This document shows, one piece after another, positions 1 through 8,480 of a stretch of DNA of 64,000 nt (the first letter of the stretch is position 1; each line of letters starts with the position of its first letter). Made by a program: the position numbers and the translations under genes. The stretch spans positions 185,144-249,143 of the forward strand of contig NZ_JABSNK010000006.1 of assembly GCF_013294005.1 (NCBI RefSeq), written 5' to 3'. Origin of the DNA: Flavobacterium gelidicaeli. GTDB taxonomy: Bacteria; Bacteroidota; Bacteroidia; Flavobacteriales; Flavobacteriaceae. The notes below the pieces were generated by a model. That model was not told where the DNA came from, did not search any database, and saw only the letters and a list, made by a program, of their open reading frames with translations.

Positions 1-1
1 T

Positions 2-328
2 GTGGCTCTTGATTTTAAGGCGATGCCCGATAATTTTGAAAAAATAACACAATCGAATCTTTTTCTCCCTTTCGAAAAGTCACTACATTTATTGCTTGAA
101 AGTAAATTGCCATTTGAAGTTCGTACCACGGTGCATTCCGATTTATTAAAGAAAGAAGATATTCATCGAATGATGCTCTTTTTGGAAAAAGCAGGATATA
201 CGGGAAATTATTACATTCAGCATTTTGTAAACGGAACGACTACTATTGAAAAATTAGGCTATTCGTTCAAGGAATTGGAAAAAGAAACACTTTCGACAGA
301 AAAAATAAAAGTACATTTTAGAGGGTGA
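2..328 (+). CDS. nrdG: Anaerobic ribonucleotide reductase activating protein, C-terminal part
   Basis: This is the 3' end of a gene that begins before the window; the first in-frame GTG is an internal valine (the family reads YVALDFKA here), not a start. The remaining 108 residues match the C-terminal half of flavobacterial NrdG-type radical-SAM activases, including the segment FEVRTTVHSDLL and the late YYIQHFVNG block. The family generates the glycyl radical of the anaerobic class III ribonucleotide reductase; the CxxxCxxC cluster motif would lie upstream, out of view. It stands ahead of a hemerythrin gene by 43 bp, which suggests a low-oxygen theme. Family recognition is by sequence memory only, and the catalytic part cannot be checked here. 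Confidence 0.8.
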   Translation: MALDFKAMPDNFEKITQSNLFLPFEKSLHLLLESKLPFEVRTTVHSDLLKKEDIHRMMLFLEKAGYTGNYYIQHFVNGTTTIEKLGYSFKELEKETLSTEKIKVHFRG

Positions 329-371
329 TTATTCCATTGTATTTATAAACCATTTAATTTAAAAATAGCTC

Positions 372-836
372 ATGAGCGATACTAAACCATTAAAAAGAGC
401 CCCTGAATTACAACCTTTAAGCCACGATCATCATCATGGATTATTGCTATGCTGGAAAATACGTACTGGAATAAAAAAGGAAGTGTCACTAGAACGCATT
501 AAAGAATACACTGATTGGTTTTTTGAAAATCATCTAAAACCTCATTTTGAATTAGAAGAAAAATATATTTTTACGATTTTAGGAGATGATAATCCATTGA
601 TTCAACAAGCGTTGTCAGAACATAGTCGTCTCAAAGATTTATTCAACGCGACTACAGATTTAAAAGAAAACCTTAGTCTAATTGATAAAGAATTGGAAGC
701 ACACATTCGTTTTGAAGAGCGCGTATTATTTGCTGAAATTCAAAAAGTAGCCACCACGGATCAATTAGCTAAAATTAAAGAAATCCATACCGAAGAAGCT
801 TTTGTTGAAAAAGATGATAATGCATTTTGGCTTTAA
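372..836 (+). CDS. Hemerythrin HHE-domain protein
   Basis: A 154-residue single-domain protein of the hemerythrin HHE cation-binding family, which binds a di-iron centre and senses or carries O2 or NO. Likely iron ligands are visible: a cluster of histidines at residues 18 and 20-22 (SHDHHH), H54 and H58 with nearby acidic residues (ENHLKPHFELEE), H84 (SEHSRL) and H111 with E115/E116 (AHIRFEE). There is no signal peptide, so it is cytoplasmic. It lies between nrdG and a membrane protein related to heme-copper oxidases and upstream of an Rrf2 regulator, consistent with a job in oxygen or nitric-oxide handling. The exact ligand and role are inference. Confidence 0.85.
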   Translation: MSDTKPLKRAPELQPLSHDHHHGLLLCWKIRTGIKKEVSLERIKEYTDWFFENHLKPHFELEEKYIFTILGDDNPLIQQALSEHSRLKDLFNATTDLKENLSLIDKELEAHIRFEERVLFAEIQKVATTDQLAKIKEIHTEEAFVEKDDNAFWL

Positions 837-944
837 AATTATGTTTTGAACCATTAAGAAAAGTTAAGGTTTTATACCATTAACTTTTTAATGTTTTATT
901 TTTAAAATTCAGCAAAAAGTTACAGTTCGTATTAGAAATTGATT

Positions 945-2186
945 ATGAAAAAACATTGGATAGCAATTTGTTTTGCAAACTTTTTCGTTGCTTCGTTGAT
1001 GGGATTGCTCCTCCGTTGGATGTATGTTTCTCCAATCGAAGGCGTAAATTTTCAGTTTTTAATGCATGGTCATTCTCACGTAGCCATGTTGGGCTGGGTT
1101 TATATGATGTTGTATTTTTTAATCGTTTATAATTTTGTTCCAAAAGAAGCACAACAAAAAAGGATTTACAATCGCTTATTTTGGATTACTGAAGTCGCCG
1201 TCATTGGCATGATGCTGGATTTCCCTGCTCAAGGTTATGCTTTTGTTTCTATCCTTTTTTCGACTTTACATATTTTTTGCAGTTATTATTTCGCTCGATT
1301 GATTTGGAAAGACGCAAAACCCGCTACTTTCCCCGAAAAAAGAATGTTGCGCACCGCTTTACTTTTTATGGTTTTCTCTACTTTCGGAGTTTGGTGTTTG
1401 GGACCAGCAGTTGGATTACTGGGGAAATCAAGTGCTTTTTACCAAATATGCATTCAGTATTTTCTACATTTTCAATTTAATGGTTGGTTTTTATTCGCTG
1501 TTTTAGCCTTGTTTTTCAAACAAATAAAATTAAAAATTGAAGAGAAAAAATTCCGTTTGTTCTACAGCTTATTCGTTATTGCAACGATATTGACGTTGGC
1601 ATTGCCGGTAAGTTGGTTTCTTCCAAATCCTATTTTTTATTGGCTCAATGTTGTTGGTGTGGTGCTACAATTAGTTGCTACTATACTTTTTATTCAAAAT
1701 ACTAGATCACAATTACAAGTATTTTTTGGTACTTTATCTTCGTTAGAAAAAACAGTTTATGGTTTTGCTCTATTTTCGTTGGTATTAAAAATCGGAATTC
1801 AATTGGTTGTTTTAGTTCCTGAATTGGCTCAAATGTCGCATCAAATTAGGAATTTTGTTATTGGATACATCCATTTAACGATGCTTGGAATCATCACTGG
1901 ATTTCTGTTTGGCTTTACGTTGCAACATCAATTTCTAAATGCTAAAAACGCATTTCATAAATGGGGAATCCAAGTTTTCTTGATCGGTTTTGTAGCTACC
2001 GAAATATTATTATTTCTACAAGGATTGTATTTGTATTTTGACATGGGAGTACTGCCTTATTATTATCTCAGTTTATTTATTGGTAGCGTTCCATTGGCAA
2101 CGGGAATTTTGATGATAACTGGAAATTTGCTTTGGCAAAAAAATACAAAAAGCCACAAATTACACGAATTGTTAATGAAAAATTAG
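945..2186 (+). CDS. His-rich polytopic membrane protein, heme-copper oxidase subunit I-like
   Basis: A strongly hydrophobic protein of 413 residues with about eleven to twelve membrane segments. I start it at the ATG at 945; an in-frame TTG six bases upstream adds only two residues. Histidines sit in or beside the membrane segments: H41, H43 and H45 in MHGHSHVAMLGW, one in YFLHFQFNGWF and one in GYIHLTMLGI. This pattern recalls subunit I of heme-copper oxidases and nitric-oxide reductases, and similar proteins in Bacteroidota carry that loose label. No subunit II or cytochrome c partner is adjacent, and whether it binds heme is unknown. Neighbouring hemerythrin and Cys-containing Rrf2 genes support a respiratory or NO-related role by context only. 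Confidence 0.6.
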   Translation: MKKHWIAICFANFFVASLMGLLLRWMYVSPIEGVNFQFLMHGHSHVAMLGWVYMMLYFLIVYNFVPKEAQQKRIYNRLFWITEVAVIGMMLDFPAQGYAFVSILFSTLHIFCSYYFARLIWKDAKPATFPEKRMLRTALLFMVFSTFGVWCLGPAVGLLGKSSAFYQICIQYFLHFQFNGWFLFAVLALFFKQIKLKIEEKKFRLFYSLFVIATILTLALPVSWFLPNPIFYWLNVVGVVLQLVATILFIQNTRSQLQVFFGTLSSLEKTVYGFALFSLVLKIGIQLVVLVPELAQMSHQIRNFVIGYIHLTMLGIITGFLFGFTLQHQFLNAKNAFHKWGIQVFLIGFVATEILLFLQGLYLYFDMGVLPYYYLSLFIGSVPLATGILMITGNLLWQKNTKSHKLHELLMKN

Positions 2187-2329
2187 TGTAATTATTTTCT
2201 TTAAATTCTTAGCGATTTGTGAAAATTTGTGTAATTCGTGTCCAAAAACAACTGCTAAGTTTGCGCTCAAAACTATCCTAATTACCACCAAATATTAAAC
2301 TTATTTCGTAATTTTGAAAAAAACAAATT

Positions 2330-2764
2330 ATGTTTTCAAAAACCTGTGAATACGGCATTCGCGCCACTATTTTTATCGCTTCTCAATCCTATCAAGACAA
2401 CCGAGTAGGACTGAAAGACATTGCGCAAAAAATAGATTCTCCTGAGGCTTTTACAGCCAAGATTTTGCAGATACTTTCCAAAAATGATATTATCCATTCT
2501 ATAAAAGGAGTTGGTGGCGGTTTTGAAATTCCTAAAAAAAATATGAGCCAAATCAAGCTAATACAAATCGTATCAGCAATTGACGGTGATCGTGTTTTTA
2601 CCGGTTGCGGATTAGGTTTAAGTCACTGCTCTGAGGAGCATCCTTGTCCTGTTCATGACAAATTTAAAATCATTAGAAATGAATTAGCTTTCATGCTCGA
2701 AAACACCAATCTTGAAGAACTCGCACTAGGAATTAAATCGGGTGATACTTTCTTGAGGTATTAA
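2330..2764 (+). CDS. Rrf2-family transcriptional regulator with three-cysteine cluster motif
   Basis: A 144-residue winged-helix regulator. The N-terminus (FSKTCEYGIRATIFIA) and the wing (IKGVGGGFEIPK) are typical of Rrf2 proteins. C93, C100 and C106 (within TGCGLGLSHCSEEHPC) have the spacing of the Fe-S ligands in IscR/NsrR relatives, so it probably senses NO, O2 or Fe-S status through a cluster. It follows the heme-copper-like membrane protein by 143 bp and may control that gene and the hemerythrin gene; no operator could be identified. NsrR-like and IscR-like identities cannot be separated from sequence alone. Confidence 0.85.
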   Translation: MFSKTCEYGIRATIFIASQSYQDNRVGLKDIAQKIDSPEAFTAKILQILSKNDIIHSIKGVGGGFEIPKKNMSQIKLIQIVSAIDGDRVFTGCGLGLSHCSEEHPCPVHDKFKIIRNELAFMLENTNLEELALGIKSGDTFLRY

Positions 2765-2798
2765 TTAATAGAACTATACCGTAAAAAACTTTTTCATA

Positions 2799-3296
2799 TC
2801 ACAATCTTTTCTCCATAATGTAATCTTCCATAAGGTAACCTTCACCAAAAGTGATGTCGACCTCTTCTGTTATTTCAAAACCAATTTTTTTATAGAAACC
2901 AAGTGCCGTATTGTATCTATTTACATTTAAAGAAAGGATATCTGAACCAATCTCTAGACCAGATAGCTCCACAGCATCCAGTAAAATTTTACCAATACCT
3001 TTTCCTTGAGTTTCTGGTAGAATATAAATTTTATGAATGTGGGTTTTATTTTTATTTTGATAATTATGTTCAAATGAAGTAAAACCCAAACAATTATCAT
3101 CTTCTAAAGCTAGAATAAAATGATGTCCTTTGTTAACCAAATTATCTTTTAAAGTTTCTTCAGAATAAAAATTAGTTAACATATAACTCAATTGCTCTTC
3201 TGATAAAATTGCTCCATAGGTTGCAGGCCATGTCTTATATGCAATGTCTTGAATTGTCTTAAAATCATTTGTAGTCGCAGGAGTAATTCTAATCAT
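2799..3296 (-). CDS. GNAT-family N-acetyltransferase
   Basis: A 165-residue protein of the Gcn5-related acetyltransferase superfamily. The acetyl-CoA binding motif A is clear as LPETQGKGIGKILLDAVE (the Q/R-x-x-G-x-G/A signature), followed by the motif B region with NVNRYNTALGFYKKIGFE. It acetylates an amino group on a small molecule or protein; the substrate cannot be predicted. It is convergent with the Rrf2 gene and lies 45 bp after the sensor kinase gene on the same strand, so it might be the last gene of the signalling cluster. Confidence 0.9.
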   Translation of the reverse strand: MIRITPATTNDFKTIQDIAYKTWPATYGAILSEEQLSYMLTNFYSEETLKDNLVNKGHHFILALEDDNCLGFTSFEHNYQNKNKTHIHKIYILPETQGKGIGKILLDAVELSGLEIGSDILSLNVNRYNTALGFYKKIGFEITEEVDITFGEGYLMEDYIMEKRL

Positions 3297-3341
3297 AAGT
3301 TTATTTTTTTTATCATTAAATGCAAAAGCGTCTTGAAATTA

Positions 3342-5132
3342 CTAGCTATTTCTCAGTATAAATAACGCAAATTGTGAACCGTTATTTGGCTCCGAATTCA
3401 CTTGAATAAACCCATCATGATTTTCTACAATTCTTTTGCAAATAGCAAGTCCTAATCCTGTTCCAGAGTATTTAACATCTTTCTCTAATCTATAAAATAA
3501 ATTAAAAATTTTATTAGCATATTCTTGTTTGAAACCAATACCATTGTCGGAAATTACTATTTTGCAATACTCCTCATTAGTGATGATTTTGTTTTCATAG
3601 ATTTCATTTGCAAAAATTTCTTCTTCAAAAATACTGATTACTGGAATCACATCGTCTTTACTGTATTTTAAAGAATTAGAAATCAAGTTGATAAATAGTT
3701 GTTCAATTTGAAACGGAATAACTTTTATAATAGGTAAAACTGCCAGATCGATTACCGCATTTTTTTCTTCAATATTAAAAGATAAATCGTCTATTACCTG
3801 ATGTACAATTTGGTTTAAATCTGTTAATTCAAAAACTTTATCTCCTTTAATTGTTCGGGAATAATTAACTAAATCAATTAATAATGTCTGCATTTTATTG
3901 GCGGAAAGCTTAATTTTTGAAAAATAAACTTTTCCCTGATCTGAAATTAAATCCATTTCATTTACTTCAATTCTAGAAATAAACATTTGGATTTTATGTA
4001 AAGGCTCTTGTAAATCGTGGCTTACAATATTATTAAAAGACTCCAGCTCTTCATTAATGCTCTTTAGTTCTTTGTTATTTTCTTCTAATTCTAATGTTTT
4101 TTTATATTGTTCACTAATATCATAATTTACACCAGTTTTCACTAAATCCCCTATACTATTTCGAGTAAAACTACCCACAGACCTTATGTATCTAATTTCT
4201 CCATTAGGTAAGAGATAACGAAACATCATTGTAGTAGGCTCAAGTGTGATCAAGGATTCCATGTGTGTCTCTAAAACGTAATCTACATCATCAGGATGTA
4301 TGTATTGAGAAACATTTTCAATTGTGGCGACAAAATCATCAGGGTCAACACCTAGTAATCGCAAGAAATTATCAGAAAATGTATATAATTTTGTTTCCAA
4401 ATTAATTTTCCAATGACCAAAACCTGCAATTTTCTCTGCGTTGTTAAAAGAGTGGTTTAGAAACTGTAAGTCGTCATTTGCCTTTTTGAGTGCATTAATA
4501 TCAACATTCATTCGGTTGAAGGAAAGTAATAAAATAAGTAGGGATAGGATAACCAATAAAAAAGCACTTATTATGGAATCTTGTAACTCAAATTGATGGT
4601 TATCATTATGAATTTTAATTTTATCTCCTTCGGCATTGATTGTTTTGTAGACAAAAGTTTTCATGGCCTCAGTAAAATCAGTGCTTTCTTTGAGTTTTAA
4701 AATCAATTGATCTTTATCGGGATTTTTGCTTTCGGCTAACAGTAAGGTTTCTTTAAAAAGAGCAAAACGAGTTTCAATCATTCTTTTAAGTTGATCAACA
4801 TCTTTACTTCTACCTTTATTATTAGCTACTAATTTTTTTATACGTTCAAAGTTGAGATCTATCTCTCCTTTACGTAGAAAACGATGCTCTAAATACGATT
4901 TGTCTTTTGTAATTATGTAACTTCTTAAACTCGTTTCATAAATACTAATGATCGATAAAACACGTTCTAATTCTAATTGAGTTTCTGTAGAATTAGTAAT
5001 TAAATTAACTGAGGATTCTAAACTTTGCATCTGTTTATAAAAAACAGATGCAATGTAACCCACAACCAAAATTGCAATTCCTAAAGCAATTTTGAATATT
5101 TGAGAATTTCTATATAACCTTTTTAACTTCAT
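3342..5132 (-). CDS. Membrane sensor histidine kinase (CHASE3-PAS-HisKA-HATPase)
   Basis: A 596-residue two-component sensor. Membrane segment 1 is at about residues 13-34; an extracytoplasmic CHASE3-type four-helix sensor follows (with the ETSLRSYIITKDKSYLEH stretch), then membrane segment 2 near residues 186-206. A PAS fold begins around 230 (AEKIAGFGHWKINLE), then a Glu/Asn-rich coiled linker, the H-box NNIVSHDLQEPLHKIQ, N-box NLISNSLKYS, G1 box SDNGIGF and G2 box GTGLGLAICKRI near the C-terminus. All catalytic boxes look intact. The response regulator gene ends 9 bp upstream on the same strand, so they are very likely a pair. The stimulus is unknown. Confidence 0.93.
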   Translation of the reverse strand: MKLKRLYRNSQIFKIALGIAILVVGYIASVFYKQMQSLESSVNLITNSTETQLELERVLSIISIYETSLRSYIITKDKSYLEHRFLRKGEIDLNFERIKKLVANNKGRSKDVDQLKRMIETRFALFKETLLLAESKNPDKDQLILKLKESTDFTEAMKTFVYKTINAEGDKIKIHNDNHQFELQDSIISAFLLVILSLLILLLSFNRMNVDINALKKANDDLQFLNHSFNNAEKIAGFGHWKINLETKLYTFSDNFLRLLGVDPDDFVATIENVSQYIHPDDVDYVLETHMESLITLEPTTMMFRYLLPNGEIRYIRSVGSFTRNSIGDLVKTGVNYDISEQYKKTLELEENNKELKSINEELESFNNIVSHDLQEPLHKIQMFISRIEVNEMDLISDQGKVYFSKIKLSANKMQTLLIDLVNYSRTIKGDKVFELTDLNQIVHQVIDDLSFNIEEKNAVIDLAVLPIIKVIPFQIEQLFINLISNSLKYSKDDVIPVISIFEEEIFANEIYENKIITNEEYCKIVISDNGIGFKQEYANKIFNLFYRLEKDVKYSGTGLGLAICKRIVENHDGFIQVNSEPNNGSQFALFILRNS

Positions 5133-5141
5133 TAAAAGAGA

Positions 5142-5594
5142 TTATATGCTAAAGAAAAAAGTTTCTTTATTTAAACCTGATGAATGAAATTGCCAGTTGA
5201 TATTTAACACTTCTTTTATTACTTTTTTAAGTTTTGTAAAGTCGTTAGGCTTTTTAATATAAATATTAGCTCCTTCAACAAAAGTCTCTTCAATATCTTT
5301 TTCAGATGATGAAGTAGAGTAAATTGCGATGGAAACATCTTTAAATCTAGCGTTAGCTCTAATTTCTTTTAAGCATTCAAAACCTGATTTATAAGGCATA
5401 TTTAAATCCAGAAATAATATATGGGGCATGATAATATCAGGCTTAGCTAAATACTCCATTAAATCTCTTCCGTCATTAAACAATGTTAACTCATTATTCA
5501 TTCTAAGTTCCATCATTGCATCACTAAAGAAAGCACGATCATCTTCATCATCATCAGCAATCAAAATGTGTATCGAATCCTTATGTGTAATCAT
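5142..5594 (-). CDS. Single-domain response regulator (Rcp1-like)
   Basis: A stand-alone receiver domain of 150 residues with no output domain. The acidic pocket is IADDDEDD at residues 13-20, the phospho-acceptor aspartate is D63 in FLDLNMP, the conserved Ser/Thr lies in AIYSTSS and the conserved lysine in YIKKPND. The DEDDR start resembles the Rcp1 subfamily, which usually pairs with PAS or phytochrome-like kinases. It sits between an AraC regulator gene (23 bp) and a CHASE3/PAS kinase gene (9 bp), all on the same strand, so it is probably phosphorylated by that kinase and signals through protein contact. Confidence 0.92.
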   Translation of the reverse strand: MITHKDSIHILIADDDEDDRAFFSDAMMELRMNNELTLFNDGRDLMEYLAKPDIIMPHILFLDLNMPYKSGFECLKEIRANARFKDVSIAIYSTSSSEKDIEETFVEGANIYIKKPNDFTKLKKVIKEVLNINWQFHSSGLNKETFFFSI

Positions 5595-5617
5595 AATATG
5601 TTTGTCTGTTTGTTTAT

Positions 5618-6172
5618 TTAATTTGATAAATTTCTACGCTTATCTACTATTCTTTTAAAAGCAGATGGAGTTAATCCAGTAACTTTTTTAAATTGACTAG
5701 ATAAATACGCTACACTACTGTAGTTTAATTTATAAGACACTTCGGTCAAAGTCAATTCATCTTCAATAATTAATTTTTTTGCCCTTTCTATTTTTTGAAT
5801 GATAATAAAATTTTCAATTGAAGTATATGTATATTCCGAGAAAATATTAGTGATATAACCGTAACTAAAATTCAATTTATCAGCTAAATATTGCGATATC
5901 GTAACGGAAGGAAGTTTATCTTTCTCATAAACCATTTCAACAATTGCGTCTTTTATTTTTTGTATTAATTGGCTTTTCTCATTACTTACAACAAATATAG
6001 AGTATTTATTTAAAGCTTCTTGTAGCTCAGCCAAACGTTCTTTAGAAACAGTGTTAGAAATCTCAATTTCTCCTAGTTCTAAAAGCTTATAACCTATTTC
6101 TAAACGCTCTAATTGTTCTTGTAGAATAACTCTACAAGCTACAATTCCGTCATATTTTATATAGAGTCTCAT
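5618..6172 (-). CDS. AraC-family transcriptional regulator with short HMA-like N-terminus
   Basis: A 184-residue regulator. The C-terminal half carries the double helix-turn-helix of AraC proteins (RAKKLIIEDELTLTEVSYKL and SSQFKKVTGLTPSAFKR). The first ~60 residues (IKYDGIVACRVILQEQLER, then an acidic LGEIEI) resemble the small ferredoxin-like fold seen at the N-terminus of a family of Bacteroidota AraC regulators, but the usual CxxC metal site is missing; only one cysteine is present. It is the first gene of the minus-strand signalling cluster with a response regulator and sensor kinase, so it may govern or respond to that pathway. The ligand is unknown. Confidence 0.88.
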   Translation of the reverse strand: MRLYIKYDGIVACRVILQEQLERLEIGYKLLELGEIEISNTVSKERLAELQEALNKYSIFVVSNEKSQLIQKIKDAIVEMVYEKDKLPSVTISQYLADKLNFSYGYITNIFSEYTYTSIENFIIIQKIERAKKLIIEDELTLTEVSYKLNYSSVAYLSSQFKKVTGLTPSAFKRIVDKRRNLSN

Positions 6173-6368
6173 TATAGTTCAAATGTGTTAATTAAAAATA
6201 AGATTATAAATATAAATTAAAAAAAATAATCGTGAAAATAAACTTAGGCTTAAATCAAAAATAAAAGACACTACAAATTTGTACAATTTGCAAATACCTG
6301 ATACTTAATAATCTCAATAATCATTGCTGTTCCTCTACTATTTCAGCTAAAAAGGAAATACACAATGC

Positions 6369-6962
6369 CTATCCATGAATTGTTTCGCCTTTACCATAAT
6401 TAGCAATTACAGAGGCTTCAAAAGCCAACCATTCTCTCCAGCGCTTCTCTACATCAATTCCCGTACCATATTTCCTAGCATAGGTAATAAAAGTGGTATA
6501 ATGTCCTGCTTCACTTTCCATTAAGTCTCGATAAAAAACGGCAAGTTCTTGATCTTGAATATTTTCGGATAATATTTTAAAACGCTCACAACTTCTTGCT
6601 TCTATCATGGCAGAGAACAGTAATCGTTCTACTAAACTGGATACTCTACTCCCATTACCACTTTTTTTCATATACAAATACAACTCATTTACATAATGAT
6701 CCTTACGTTCTCGGCCCAACTTCAAACCTCTTTTGATAATTATATTGTGTACTTGCTCAAAATGATCAATTTCTTCTTTGGCTAAAGCCAATAAATCCTG
6801 AACTAAATCTTGGTGCTCAGAGTTATTTGTAATAATTGTAATGGCATTTGTAGCTGCTTTTTGCTCACACCAAGCGTGATCTGTCAAGATTTCCTCAATA
6901 TTTTTCTCAACAATATTGACCCACCTAGGATCTGTTGGCAATTCTAATCGTAATACAGACAT
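6369..6962 (-). CDS. miaE: tRNA-(2-methylthio-N6-isopentenyl-A37) hydroxylase
   Basis: A 197-residue ferritin-like di-iron protein of the MiaE family, which hydroxylates the isopentenyl group of ms2i6A at position 37 of tRNAs reading UNN codons, using O2. The two di-iron half-sites are visible: EEIDHFEQV in the first helix pair, then EARSCERF and MESEAGHY in the second. Length matches the family. It is monocistronic by position, with 195 bp upstream to the AraC gene and an unusual inverted-repeat spacer downstream before glyA. Identification is firm. Confidence 0.93.
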   Translation of the reverse strand: MSVLRLELPTDPRWVNIVEKNIEEILTDHAWCEQKAATNAITIITNNSEHQDLVQDLLALAKEEIDHFEQVHNIIIKRGLKLGRERKDHYVNELYLYMKKSGNGSRVSSLVERLLFSAMIEARSCERFKILSENIQDQELAVFYRDLMESEAGHYTTFITYARKYGTGIDVEKRWREWLAFEASVIANYGKGETIHG

Positions 6963-6965
6963 TTA

Positions 6966-7092
6966 TTTAAGTCTTAAAGTTAAAAAGTCAAAAATTGTAG
7001 AGTCAAAAAAATAAAAGTCGAAGATCAAAATAAAAACAGAAATTCACATCTCTTTTTTAGACTTTCGACCTTCGACCTTAAGACTTTATGAC
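6966..7092. repeat. Imperfect inverted repeat built of GTCTTAAAG / GACTTTCGACC units
   Basis: The spacer between miaE and glyA is almost wholly made of degenerate copies of a short word. The left half reads AAGTCTTAAAGTTAAAAAGTC and onward; the right half carries GACTTTCGACCTTCGACC then TTAAGACTTTATGACT, roughly the reverse complement. It could form a long imperfect hairpin at the 3' ends of two minus-strand transcripts. No terminator-like U-run follows directly, so a function as terminator is only possible, not shown. Confidence 0.45.
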
Positions 7093-7098
7093 TACTAT

Positions 7099-8373
7099 TT
7101 AGAAAACGAAGATTGCTCTTTCGCTCATCATTTCATTCACTTCATTTGCTACTTCTTCAAGGACATCTTCATCAGTATGATTTGATAAAACTTTATCAAT
7201 TAAAGCAACAATTGTTTCCATATCTTCCTCAACCAAACCACGAGTAGTAATTGCAGGAGTTCCCACACGTATACCCGAAGTTACAAATGGAGATTTATCA
7301 TCAAATGGAACCATGTTTTTATTTACAGTAATCTCTGCTTTAACTAAAGCATTTTCAGCTTCTTTTCCAGAGATTCCTTTGTTTCTTAAATCAATTAACA
7401 TCATGTGATTATCAGTACCACCTGAGATAATATTGTAGCCTCTTTTTACAAAAGCATCAGCCATAGCGTTAGCATTTTTTTGTAATTGCATAGCATAAGT
7501 AAAAAACTCATCTTTTAAGGCCTCACCAAAAGCAACCGCTTTTGCTGCAATAATATGCATTAAAGGTCCTCCTTGATTTCCAGGAAAAACAGCTAAATCT
7601 AATAAAGAAGACATCATTCTAATATCTCCTTTTGGAGTTTTTAATCCCATTGGGTTTTCAAAATCTTTACCCATCAAGATCAATCCACCTCTTGGTCCAC
7701 GTAATGTTTTGTGAGTTGTAGTAGATACAATATGACAATGAGGAATAGGATCATTCATCAAGCCTTTAGCGATAAGCCCAGCTGGATGAGAAATATCAGC
7801 AAATAAAATAGCTCCTACGCTATCAGCAATTACTCTAAAACGCTCAAAGTCCATATCACGTGAATAAGCCGAAGCTCCAGCGATAATTAATTTTGGTTGC
7901 TCTCTAGTAGCAATTTCTTGAATTTTATCATAATCTAAACGACCTGTTTCAGCATCTACCCCGTAAAAAACCGGAGTGTACAATCGTCCTGAGAAATTCA
8001 CAGGAGATCCGTGAGTTAAATGCCCACCATGAGATAAATCAAAACCTAAAATTTTGTCTCCAGGTTGTAAACAAGCATGGTAAACCGCTGTATTAGCTTG
8101 AGAACCTGAGTGAGGCTGTACATTTGCATAAGTAGCTCCAAACAATTCTTTAGCTCTATCAATAGCAATTTGCTCGATAACATCTACTACTTCACAGCCT
8201 CCGTAATATCTTTTTCCAGGATATCCTTCAGCATATTTATTAGTTAACACTGAACCAGCAGCTTCCATTACTTCGTCACTTACAAAGTTCTCTGAAGCAA
8301 TTAATTCTAATCCGTGTATTTGTCTTTCTTGTTCTTCTAGAATAAGGTCAAAAATTTGTTCGTCGCGTTGCAT
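7099..8373 (-). CDS. glyA: Serine hydroxymethyltransferase
   Basis: A PLP enzyme of 424 residues that interconverts serine and glycine, charging tetrahydrofolate with a one-carbon unit. The start [11 protein letters not shown] at 8373 is chosen over upstream in-frame codons because the extra 17 residues are non-conserved and contain the promoter. Landmarks include [25 protein letters not shown], the PLP lysine in [14 protein letters not shown] and NQGGPLMH. The length is normal for the bacterial enzyme. It is divergent from fahA; the two start codons are 107 bp apart and their promoters overlap. Confidence 0.98.
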   Translation of the reverse strand: MQRDEQIFDLILEEQERQIHGLELIASENFVSDEVMEAAGSVLTNKYAEGYPGKRYYGGCEVVDVIEQIAIDRAKELFGATYANVQPHSGSQANTAVYHACLQPGDKILGFDLSHGGHLTHGSPVNFSGRLYTPVFYGVDAETGRLDYDKIQEIATREQPKLIIAGASAYSRDMDFERFRVIADSVGAILFADISHPAGLIAKGLMNDPIPHCHIVSTTTHKTLRGPRGGLILMGKDFENPMGLKTPKGDIRMMSSLLDLAVFPGNQGGPLMHIIAAKAVAFGEALKDEFFTYAMQLQKNANAMADAFVKRGYNIISGGTDNHMMLIDLRNKGISGKEAENALVKAEITVNKNMVPFDDKSPFVTSGIRVGTPAITTRGLVEEDMETIVALIDKVLSNHTDEDVLEEVANEVNEMMSERAIFVF

Positions 8374-8398
8374 TTCTTTGTTTTTAGTTAATTTGTAG

Positions 8399-8424
8399 CA
8401 AAAATACAAAAAAACGCTTGCCAA
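8399..8424 (-). promoter_or_regulatory. Possible glyA promoter (TAnnTTTG)
   Basis: On the minus strand TATTTTTG at 8406-8399 fits the Bacteroidota -7 element, 25 bp before the glyA start. The nearest upstream TTG leaves only a 15-bp spacer, shorter than the usual ~19, so the -33 element is doubtful. It overlaps the opposite-facing fahA promoter. Confidence 0.45.
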
Positions 8425-8447
8425 ACTCCTAGATTATAATATATTTG
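8418..8447 (+). promoter_or_regulatory. fahA promoter (TTG-N19-TAnnTTTG)
   Basis: TTG at 8418-8420, a 19-bp spacer and TATATTTG at 8440-8447 match the primary sigma factor consensus of Bacteroidota exactly. The predicted transcript would start about 28 bp before the fahA ATG. The -33 box overlaps the upstream part of the glyA promoter on the other strand. Confidence 0.75.
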
Positions 8448-8480
8448 AACTATAATTTTCAACAAAACAATTAACATATT

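Noticed and set aside
2210..2260. Motif AATTTGTGTAATTCGTGTCC before the Rrf2 gene as an operator
   Set aside because: It is only loosely symmetric and resembles a common intergenic word in these genomes as far as I remember; nothing links it to the regulator.
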